From CAZVXI01 sp964631295 (GTDB taxonomy: Bacteria > Planctomycetota > Phycisphaerae > Phycisphaerales > SM1A02), in NCBI GenBank assembly GCA_964631295.1, contig CAZVXI010000200.1, positions 1 to 5,419 of the forward strand: a DNA stretch of 5,419 bases. Direction: 5' to 3'. The stretch's first letter is position 1. Each line of letters starts with the position of its first letter. The notes below the pieces were generated by a model. That model was not told where the DNA came from. It saw only the letters and a program-made list of their open reading frames with translations, and ran no database searches. This document shows, one piece after another, positions 1 to 5,401 of this stretch. A program made the position numbers and the translations under genes.

Positions 1-141
1 CATCATCATACACGCTGCTGCCGGCGGCTGGGAGGGGGTAGCGATAGTGCAGCCCGTGCAGGGAACCTTGGCTTTTTCCGCCGATCTGTTGTCGACTGTC
101 GCAACAACCACGGGAATCCACGGCCGCCCGATCCGCTTCAT
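1..141 (-). CDS. Possible 5' end of an unidentified protein (partial)
   Basis: A minus-strand frame opens with ATG at 141-139 and stays open to the left edge, giving 47 residues that begin MKRIGRPWIPVVVATVDN. It has two close cysteines (VPCTGC) and a Pro/Ala-rich stretch before the edge. About 70% of its third positions are G or C, and purines are common at first positions, as expected for coding sequence here. Against it, there is no Shine-Dalgarno sequence, no convincing signal peptide, and no family I recognise. The reverse strand is also open over the same bases (2-187), with the same wobble positions, so this could instead be the shadow of a plus-strand gene ending at 187. I cannot assign a function. 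Confidence 0.22.
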   Translation of the reverse strand, partial: MKRIGRPWIPVVVATVDNRSAEKAKVPCTGCTIATPSQPPAAACMMM

Positions 142-160
142 ATACAACCGCACTCTGTGG

Positions 161-202
161 ATGCCTGCTGGAGTCTGCCTGCTGTGACAGGCAGGCAGGC
201 AT
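161..202. repeat. Nested GCCTGC/GCAGGC inverted-repeat cluster
   Basis: ATGCCTGC (161-168) is mirrored by GCAGGCAT (195-202). Inside it, CTGCCTGC (175-182) is mirrored by GCAGGCAG (191-198). With one bulged G at 191 the inner arm folds into a ~10-bp stem closed by a TGA triloop (185-187). GCCTGCTG is also directly repeated (163-170, 177-184), and the 3' side is three AGGC units. Several mutually exclusive hairpins are therefore possible. No T-run follows on either strand, so this is not a standard intrinsic terminator. If a plus-strand gene ends at 187, its stop codon would lie in the hairpin loop. Confidence 0.55.
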
Positions 203-307
203 GACGATAGCCGCTGATGCATGCGACGGCCTCGCGCACTTTGTCATTCATCACGCATCGCGACCCGCAACTTCGCTGCGCTTCGTCACGGCTCGGCACA
301 TCGGCAT

Positions 308-319
308 CATTCATGAATG
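308..319. repeat. 12-bp perfect palindrome CATTCATGAATG
   Basis: The 12 bases are identical on both strands. The palindrome lies about 40-50 bp beyond the stop codon of the thioredoxin-like gene. Such a site could bind a dimeric protein, but there is no recognisable promoter next to it and no known operator matches it. Chance is a fair explanation. Confidence 0.3.
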
Positions 320-360
320 CTATCACACAACAGCGCAAGGCCACAGTCCTTTGGGATCAC

Positions 361-1281
361 TCACGAATCATCGCGCTGCATTACCTTCGCGATGCGTTCT
401 GCGAGGTTGTGCGGATAGAAGTCGTCAATGAGCGTTCCATCGCGGTCGATGAGCAACAACCTGGGCAGTGTGCTGATGCCACTGGCCTGTTCCCACAATG
501 TATCATCGTTCTTTGCAGCGCCTGGGGCATGCACGTTCTGCCAGGGCAGTGCGTTCTCATCAATGGCCTTGCGCGCCACATCTTCTGCATCATCGAAGTT
601 GATGCCGATGATCACAAGTCCCTGTGATTCGTACTTCTCGTGTAGTTCAGCGAGTTCGGGCATCTTTGCCATGCACGGGCCGCACCATGTCGCCCAGCAA
701 TCGATGAGCACGACCTTCCCGCGCAGCAACGCATGATCGACCCGTTTGCCATCCATCGTCGGCAGATCGTATTCGTACGTCTCGCCGACCACCGGCAACG
801 GCAGGACGGACGCATCATGTTCCCGCGCGCGGGCGAGCGCAGCTTTCGATGCTTCCCGTGCGCCGTCGAGCGTCAGGACAGCCAGGCCGACCTGCGTGAT
901 CGGCCCGTGCGCATCAGTATCGCCTGCGAAGGTGACCTGCTCGATCCACAGGTTATTCCGCCCGCTGCCGGTCTTGCCGCGGAAGGCACATCGTGTGCCG
1001 TCTTCATGCATCGCGTGCACTTCGTACCGCGGGTAGCGATCGCCGGACACGGGGGAGTGATCCAGCGCGATATGCTGCACGATGACATCGCCCTCTGCGC
1101 CGCGCACGACGTTCAGGATGCCACTGTCGACATACCACGACTGAAACCCGCCGCGCGCTGAGTTGCTCAGCTCGCGTGGCTGCGCTTCCCACTGCCAGCC
1201 GACTGGCAGGTCAGTCGCGGGAGTTTCTGCCAGCGCAACCATGGCGGACATCACCAGTCCGGGGAAAACGAGTGCAAACAT
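361..1281 (-). CDS. Exported TlpA/thioredoxin-fold protein with unknown N-terminal domain
   Basis: This 306-residue protein is probably a periplasmic thiol-disulfide oxidoreductase of the TlpA/ResA/AhpC-TSA type. Residues 1-18 form a hydrophobic signal segment ending VALA, with likely cleavage after Ala18. Residues ~19-160 form a domain rich in predicted strands that I do not recognise. The thioredoxin fold spans ~163-303. It has the redox motif WCGPC (Trp199-Cys203) after the VVLIDCWATWC strand, a GLVIIGINFDD strand (221-231), and the cis-proline loop STLP with Pro273. The CxxC and cis-Pro are intact, so it should be redox-active; its partner is unknown. The start is supported by AGGAG at 1289-1293, seven bases upstream, and no other start codon lies between it and the in-frame upstream stop. 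The signal segment oddly lacks a basic n-region. The gene lies 118 bp behind the UVR-motif gene on the same strand, so co-transcription is possible but unproven. Confidence 0.9.
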   Translation of the reverse strand: MFALVFPGLVMSAMVALAETPATDLPVGWQWEAQPRELSNSARGGFQSWYVDSGILNVVRGAEGDVIVQHIALDHSPVSGDRYPRYEVHAMHEDGTRCAFRGKTGSGRNNLWIEQVTFAGDTDAHGPITQVGLAVLTLDGAREASKAALARAREHDASVLPLPVVGETYEYDLPTMDGKRVDHALLRGKVVLIDCWATWCGPCMAKMPELAELHEKYESQGLVIIGINFDDAEDVARKAIDENALPWQNVHAPGAAKNDDTLWEQASGISTLPRLLLIDRDGTLIDDFYPHNLAERIAKVMQRDDS

Positions 1282-1288
1282 CTGTCGT

Positions 1289-1293
1289 CTCCT
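1289..1293 (-). promoter_or_regulatory. Shine-Dalgarno AGGAG of the thioredoxin-like gene
   Basis: On the minus strand AGGAG is followed by seven bases and then ATG at 1281. This is the clearest ribosome binding site in the window and fixes the start of a gene whose short signal segment would otherwise leave it uncertain. Confidence 0.75.
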
Positions 1294-1339
1294 GTGTGTG
1301 TATATCTGAAGCCGGTTTTCTCAGCGGAGGCAGCGGCTC

Positions 1340-1358
1340 ACGATAGCGTAACGATAGC
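1340..1358. repeat. Two direct ACGATAGC repeats one helical turn apart
   Basis: ACGATAGC occurs at 1340-1347 and again at 1351-1358, an 11-bp period, in the spacer upstream of the minus-strand thioredoxin gene, 59-77 bp before its start codon. A third exact copy lies at 204-211. The helical phasing and position would suit a protein-binding site, but the regulator is unknown and a short repeat like this may arise by chance. Confidence 0.3.
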
Positions 1359-1364
1359 ACACGC

Positions 1365-1381
1365 CGAGTGCCTGCCACTCG
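1365..1381 (-). terminator. Weak hairpin downstream of the UVR-motif gene
   Basis: CGAGTG (1365-1370) and CACTCG (1376-1381) form a perfect 6-bp stem around a 5-base loop, 18 bases beyond the stop codon of the UVR-motif gene in its direction of transcription. No T-tract follows, so this is at best a weak or factor-assisted terminator, or an mRNA 3' end structure. Confidence 0.25.
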
Positions 1382-1399
1382 CGGGCTGCTCAAACGCCA

Positions 1400-2245
1400 T
1401 CACTGTTGCGGCGGGTTGTTTCTCGCGCGCGCGAGTCGCAGTTCATCGCGCAGGATGGCAGCAAGTTCGTAGTTTTCCGAGTCGATGGCGCTGCGCAGTC
1501 GTTCTTCGAGTTCTGCATGCTGGCTGACGGGCAGTTTGGGCACAAGCGCTTCGCGCATGCCGCGCAGCAACTGCACCTCATTTGCCTCTTCGTACGCATC
1601 ACTCAGGCCGAGATCATCGAACACATCGCGCAGTTCCTCGAGCGCAGCGCCGAGCCGATCAACTGCCATGCCCGGCTTCTGCTGCGCGACGGCAAGTTCT
1701 GCCTCGGCCCGGGCGCGCATGGTGATGACCTGCGCGCGGAACTGCTCGAGCACATGCTGATCTTCGGGCTGGGCTGCATGATCACGACACAGGTCGAACA
1801 CCTCCAGCGAATGCCGGGCATCGCGGGCAACACGTTCGAAGTCACGCATCGCAAACAGCGCCACATAGCGGTGGTAGTAGTGCAGCGCCTCCTGCCGAAG
1901 CGCCCTGCACTCATCGGGCGAGAGCACGAAGCCTGTCGACGTGCCAGACTCTCGCGTGTAGCGCTTCAGCCGTTCCTGCTGCATGTGCAGCAGCGAGTCG
2001 AAGCCATCATGACTCGTACCTGCGGGATTACCGTCGCGCTGCATCTGCAACAGGCCCAGTTCGATGCGGACCTGTATCTTGGCGGTGCCGTCGCGTCCGG
2101 TAATCACGCGGGCGTTGATTTTGCCCGGCTCCATCGGCCACTGCTTGAGGATGTCTGTGATGTCTTTCTGACTCAACGGTTCATGGTCCTCGAAAACACT
2201 GAAATCGAGTGTCAGTCTAGTTCGATTCGGGCGAGTCGGGCGCAT
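1400..2245 (-). CDS. UVR (UvrB/UvrC) motif protein with TPR-like helical middle
   Basis: This 281-residue cytoplasmic protein has no signal peptide or membrane segment. The C-terminus carries a clear UVR motif (residues ~246-270, LEERLRSAIDSENYELAAIL then RDELR), the coiled hairpin through which UvrB and UvrC interact and which also occurs in McsA and ClpC-type proteins. The rest shows no UvrB helicase or UvrC nuclease motif, so it is not an excision-repair enzyme. Residues ~28-68 form a block with EPGKIN and IQVRIELGLLQMQ that I associate with a planctomycete family of unknown function. Residues ~110-215 are helical and TPR-like (YYHRYVALFAMRDFERVARD). The ATG at 2245 is chosen because it keeps the conserved block. 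An in-frame ATG at 2470 would add 75 unlikely residues across the divergent spacer. No strong Shine-Dalgarno sequence is visible. It is divergent from the sigma factor gene. Its role is unknown; protein-protein interaction is the likely function. Confidence 0.85.
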   Translation of the reverse strand: MRPTRPNRTRLTLDFSVFEDHEPLSQKDITDILKQWPMEPGKINARVITGRDGTAKIQVRIELGLLQMQRDGNPAGTSHDGFDSLLHMQQERLKRYTRESGTSTGFVLSPDECRALRQEALHYYHRYVALFAMRDFERVARDARHSLEVFDLCRDHAAQPEDQHVLEQFRAQVITMRARAEAELAVAQQKPGMAVDRLGAALEELRDVFDDLGLSDAYEEANEVQLLRGMREALVPKLPVSQHAELEERLRSAIDSENYELAAILRDELRLARARNNPPQQ

Positions 2246-2470
2246 GTGCCGGCTGGGTTCGATGACAGGGGGTCTCGTCGGCTCAAGCAGGCAGTGATTC
2301 GCGACGAAAGCGATGATGGGACAATGGTTTGCGCGCCTGCCATGCATCCGCTGGCGGAACCTGTGCGTATGTCTGGCGGAGAGAGTTTGAGGGGATCGCC
2401 CGGGCCACCGACACGTCCTGCCCGGCAAAGAGAGAGGCAACGCACATTCCAACCGTGTGACGGACCGCAC
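2246..2470. promoter_or_regulatory. Divergent intergenic region between UVR-protein and sigma factor genes
   Basis: These 225 bp must contain the promoters of both divergent genes unless either is read from farther away. I could not identify a convincing -35/-10 pair on either strand. A purine-rich AAAGAGAGAGG lies at 2427-2437 but is 33 bases from the sigma start, too far to serve as its ribosome binding site, and no start codon in that frame follows it closely. No small gene is supported here: the minus-strand frames that cross it have unlikely composition. Confidence 0.5.
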
Positions 2471-3373
2471 ATGCCAGCATCAGGACTCCAATCCGACCTT
2501 CAGTTGTATCTCAAGCAGATCAATGAAGTGCCGCTGCTCGACGCAGAGCAGGAGAAACAACTGGGCTGGCGGATCATCAACGACAACGATGGCGGCGCAA
2601 AGGAACTGATGGTCCGCGCGAATCTGCGCCTCGTCGTGTCCATCAGCAAGAACTACGCGCACCGCGGGCTGCCTCTGACAGACCTCATCGAAGAAGGCAA
2701 CATCGGCCTGATCCGTGCCGTCGAAGGTTTCGACCCTGCACAGGGGGCGCGCTTCAGCACGTACGCATCGTGGTGGATCAAGCAGGCGATCAAGCGCACG
2801 CTGATCAATGCGGTCCAGCCGATTCACATTCCCGCGTACATGGTGGAACTCGTGGCACGCTGGAAGGAAACGACGCAGAAACTCGAGGATGAACTCGGCC
2901 GACCGCCAACGCAACAGGAACTCGCGGACGCGATGGAAGTTCCGGTGAAGAAACTCACCATCATCCGCCGCGCGATGAAAGCGCTGCGCTCCAGCCCGCA
3001 GACGCCGATCGGTGAAGATGGTGAACCGCTCGACTTCGGCGATATGTTCGCAGACCAGCGCGCCAAATCGGCCGAAGACAGCATCGAGGAGCAGGAGCAG
3101 TTCGATGTCGTCCTGAAACTGCTCGACGCGATCGACGAGCGTGATGCACGCGTGCTCAAGCTCCGCTTCGGCCTGGAAGGGCAGGAGCCGCTCACGCTCA
3201 AGCAGATTGGCGAAGAAGTCGGCCTGACACGCGAACGCGTTCGGCAGATCGAAGTGGAAGCGCTGCGCAAAATCGCCCGGCGGCTCAACGATGACTGCCC
3301 AAGCCGATTCTTCCTGCGCGAAAAAACCACGGGCACGAACGATCCCGACATCGCGTCGCGTCAGGCGATCTGA
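2471..3373 (+). CDS. RpoD/SigA-like RNA polymerase sigma-70 factor
   Basis: This 300-residue protein directs RNA polymerase to promoters. Region 1.2 is at ~9-35 (DLQLYLKQINEVPLL), region 2 at ~44-115 with DLIEEGNIGL and the -10-recognising GARFSTYASWWIKQAIKR (92-109), region 3 at ~118-195 with a linker, and region 4 at ~205-272 with the -35-reading helix-turn-helix TLKQIGEEVGLTRERVRQIE (242-261). Region 1.1 is absent, and a ~25-residue tail follows region 4. This fits a group-2, primary-like factor of the short type common in planctomycetes rather than the housekeeping RpoD, although I cannot exclude a major role. The ATG at 2471 is chosen because homology begins within ten residues. The frame stays open upstream to 1406, but that part is antisense to the UVR gene. 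The Shine-Dalgarno sequence is weak (GGA at 2462-2464). No anti-sigma gene is adjacent. Confidence 0.93.
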   Translation: MPASGLQSDLQLYLKQINEVPLLDAEQEKQLGWRIINDNDGGAKELMVRANLRLVVSISKNYAHRGLPLTDLIEEGNIGLIRAVEGFDPAQGARFSTYASWWIKQAIKRTLINAVQPIHIPAYMVELVARWKETTQKLEDELGRPPTQQELADAMEVPVKKLTIIRRAMKALRSSPQTPIGEDGEPLDFGDMFADQRAKSAEDSIEEQEQFDVVLKLLDAIDERDARVLKLRFGLEGQEPLTLKQIGEEVGLTRERVRQIEVEALRKIARRLNDDCPSRFFLREKTTGTNDPDIASRQAI

Positions 3374-3438
3374 CGCCCGGCACATCCGCTGCGTCTCCCA
3401 TGGACTACCCGTGCTGCCGCCCGCTGCCAGTCTGCCGG

Positions 3439-3450
3439 TACACTCAAGGT
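3439..3450 (+). promoter_or_regulatory. Likely -10 element TACACT of a leaderless M61 transcript
   Basis: TACACT at 3439-3444 matches the TANNNT core of a sigma-70 -10 box and sits six bases before the ATG at 3451, exactly at -12 to -7 if transcription begins at the A of the start codon. That is the usual geometry of leaderless genes. The six-base gap (CAAGGT) contains AAGG only one base from the ATG, too close to act as a Shine-Dalgarno. No good -35 box is visible at 16-19 bp. This suggests a promoter separate from the sigma gene. Confidence 0.45.
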
Positions 3451-5373
3451 ATGAGCACCAAAAATATTCGACGGACTCGCCTCTTCGCAGCCGGCCTGTG
3501 CGCATGTGTGATTGCATTCTTGCTTGCCGCTCCCATCACAGGGCAGCCGCGCAGTCATGACCAGCCGCGAGTGCGGTATGAAGTTTCGCTTCGTGCCCCT
3601 GAGACACAGACGGTCGACATCGCGCTGCATCTGACAGATCTCAACCCGCGCGATGATTCGCTTGTTGTTCATCTGCCAACCTGGCGGCCGGGCAAGTACC
3701 TGATTCTCGACCCGGCAGGAACGATGCGATCCATCTCCGCGTTCGATGGTGATGGCGAACTGCTCTCCATGCGAAAGGTGCGCAAGCAGAGTTGGGAAAT
3801 CGAAACGAACGGGGCAGACGCTGTCCGCATTGATTACACGCTGTATGCAAACTCGCTCGGCGACCGGACGCGGCACGTGGATGACACGCATGCATTTCTC
3901 TCGGGAAGTTGCGTGTTTCTCTATTCAGATGTGATGCGCGATGAGCCATGCATCGTCGAGATTGATGCGCCTGACGGCTGGGGCGTTGCCACCGGGCTTG
4001 AAGCTGTCGGCAACGATCCGTACACGCGCATCGCGCCGAGCTACGACGTGTTGATGGACAGCCCGATTGAGGTCGGTATCCACGAACGCATCGACTTTGA
4101 AGCAGCCGGCAAGCCGCACGAAATCGTCCTCTGGGGCGACTACGACCAGATCGACCGCGAGCGAATGATCGACGACTTCACCGCGATCATCGAAGATCAA
4201 CTCGATGTGTTCGGCGAACTGCCATACGAACGATATGTGTTCCTCACGCATGTCGACCGCGGCGGGGGTGGCGGCACCGAGCACATCAACTCGACGATCA
4301 TGCAGACGCGCAGCAGTTCGATTGAGGGAAGCGTCAACAATGATCGGTCGTACCAGCGGTTCCTCGGCCTTGTGTCCCATGAGTTCTTCCACACGTGGAA
4401 CGTGAAGGCCTTTCGCCCTGCTGGCATGCATCGTTATGACTTCGAGCGCGAGAACTACAGCCGACTGTTCTGGATCGTGGAGGGCACGACGAGTTACTAC
4501 GACGACCTCACGCTGGCGCGCACCGGCATCATCGGCGAAAAACGATACCTCGGCATGATCGCATCTAGTCATGGCTCGATCGCTGACCGCCCGGGCGCAG
4601 CGGTGCAGTCGCTCGAGGAATCGTCCTTCGACGCGTGGATCAAGTTCAACAAGTCCACCCCCGACAGCGTGAATACCACTGTCTCGTTTTACAGCAAGGG
4701 AGCGCTCGTGAGCCTGATGCTGGATATGGAAATCCGCAGGCGCTCGAACAATGAGCACTCGATGGATGACCTGATGCGGCTGCTCTACGAGCGGTATCCG
4801 ATCACCGCAGATCGTGGCTACTCGCCCGATGATGTCATTGCCATCGCAGAGGAACTTGCAGGCAGTGACCTGACGAGTTTCTTTGACGCCAACGTCGCCG
4901 GGACCGCTCCGCTGGCGATGGCCGATGCGCTCAGCGCTGCGGGGCTCGAACTCACATTCGATGAAGCCCGCCGCGATGATGACGACAGCCACCCTGCGTT
5001 GCAGCCGTTTCTCGGCCTGAGTCTCTCGGGCAATACCGTGCGCTCGCTTCGCACGGATTCACCGGCGTACGCTGCCGGTTTCATGGCGGGCGATGAGATC
5101 ATCGCGATCAACGGCGAACGACTGCGCGGGTCGATTGATGCAGCGATCAGCGAGTATGAACCGCACGAGTCAATCGTCATCACGTTCTTCCGTCGTGATG
5201 AATTGCAGGCAAAGTCCATCACGCTCGGCGCCAAACCAGATGGCACGTGGAAGATTGATTACGTGGATGAACCCACCGAGCTTCAGCGCACCATCTACGA
5301 GTCATGGATCAAACAACCCTGGCCCGGCACCGAGGAAGTTGCAGACGACGCCGACACAACCGACGCGCCCTGA
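3451..5373 (+). CDS. Exported M61 family (glycyl aminopeptidase-type) metallopeptidase with PDZ domain
   Basis: This 640-residue protein has a basic n-region (KNIRRTR) and a hydrophobic stretch to ~28, with likely cleavage near residues 30-32, so it should act outside the cytoplasmic membrane. Residues ~36-205 match the strand-rich M61 N-terminal domain. The catalytic domain spans ~225-500: GGGGGTEHINST (271-282), zinc motif HEFFH (His310, Glu311, His314), WNVK, then Glu344 in EGTTSYY as third ligand, and YSKGALV (414-420). A PDZ domain follows at ~518-605 (FLGLSL; SPAYAAGFMAGDEIIAINGE), then a short acidic tail. Length and domain order are normal for M61, and the active site is intact. The characterised family member cleaves N-terminal Gly/Ala; the natural substrate here is unknown. 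The ATG at 3451 is preferred over 3400 because it places the signal peptide at the N-terminus and has TACACT correctly spaced. It lies 77 bp after the sigma gene. Confidence 0.93.
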   Translation: MSTKNIRRTRLFAAGLCACVIAFLLAAPITGQPRSHDQPRVRYEVSLRAPETQTVDIALHLTDLNPRDDSLVVHLPTWRPGKYLILDPAGTMRSISAFDGDGELLSMRKVRKQSWEIETNGADAVRIDYTLYANSLGDRTRHVDDTHAFLSGSCVFLYSDVMRDEPCIVEIDAPDGWGVATGLEAVGNDPYTRIAPSYDVLMDSPIEVGIHERIDFEAAGKPHEIVLWGDYDQIDRERMIDDFTAIIEDQLDVFGELPYERYVFLTHVDRGGGGGTEHINSTIMQTRSSSIEGSVNNDRSYQRFLGLVSHEFFHTWNVKAFRPAGMHRYDFERENYSRLFWIVEGTTSYYDDLTLARTGIIGEKRYLGMIASSHGSIADRPGAAVQSLEESSFDAWIKFNKSTPDSVNTTVSFYSKGALVSLMLDMEIRRRSNNEHSMDDLMRLLYERYPITADRGYSPDDVIAIAEELAGSDLTSFFDANVAGTAPLAMADALSAAGLELTFDEARRDDDDSHPALQPFLGLSLSGNTVRSLRTDSPAYAAGFMAGDEIIAINGERLRGSIDAAISEYEPHESIVITFFRRDELQAKSITLGAKPDGTWKIDYVDEPTELQRTIYESWIKQPWPGTEEVADDADTTDAP

Positions 5374-5401
5374 TACACAGCAACACAGGCGGAGTCTTGT
5401 C

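Larger units (their letters stand above)
1..360. other. Left-edge stretch without a secure gene
   Basis: I recognise no conserved protein and no tRNA or rRNA here. Two frames stay open from the left edge. One is a minus-strand frame that could start at an ATG at 141 (listed separately). The other is a plus-strand frame from base 2 to a TGA at 185-187, which could be the tail of a gene converging on the thioredoxin gene. Their wobble positions coincide, so third-position GC cannot separate them. A further minus-strand frame (ATG at 314 or 251, stop at 138-140) encodes up to about 60 Cys- and Arg-containing residues. It overlaps the ATG at 141 as ATGA, but has no Shine-Dalgarno sequence and resembles nothing I know. 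The stretch also carries an inverted-repeat cluster (161-202) and a 12-bp palindrome (308-319). It includes the 3' flank of the thioredoxin gene, where I see no T-tract terminator. Confidence 0.6.

Noticed and set aside
138..344. 68-codon minus-strand frame ending in an ATGA overlap with the possible start at 141
   Set aside because: No Shine-Dalgarno at any of its three ATGs, Cys/Arg-rich composition, and part of it runs through the repeat cluster. The ATGA overlap is suggestive of coupling but can arise by chance.
1299..1304. Minus-strand TATACA as -10 box for the thioredoxin gene
   Set aside because: Transcription would begin near 1292, inside the AGGAG ribosome binding site, and no -35 element is visible at the right distance.
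381..1393. Other short open frames on both strands within the thioredoxin gene and its upstream spacer
   Set aside because: They overlap a gene with a signal segment, WCGPC and cis-Pro intact; their translations are Arg-, Ser- and Cys-rich with no domain.
2246..2470. Extension of the UVR-motif protein to an ATG at 2470
   Set aside because: The extra 75 residues are Arg-, Pro- and His-rich, cross the whole divergent spacer, and do not resemble a domain; the conserved block starts after 2245.
3372..3395. GACGC...GCGTC inverted repeat after the sigma gene as terminator
   Set aside because: The stem is only 5 bp with a 14-base loop and no T-tract follows.
3400..3450. Upstream ATG at 3400 as start of the M61 gene
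   Set aside because: It would add 17 residues rich in Cys and Pro before the signal peptide, and would bury the well-placed TACACT inside the coding sequence.
2480..3517. Long minus-strand open frame opposite the sigma factor (345 codons)
   Set aside because: It is antisense to the conserved sigma regions 1.2 to 4.2 and its translation has no recognisable domain.
3925..4992. Long minus-strand open frame inside the M61 gene (355 codons)
   Set aside because: It is the in-register antisense of a clearly conserved metallopeptidase, including its HExxH region. GC-rich codon use that avoids TTA, CTA and TCA produces such frames.
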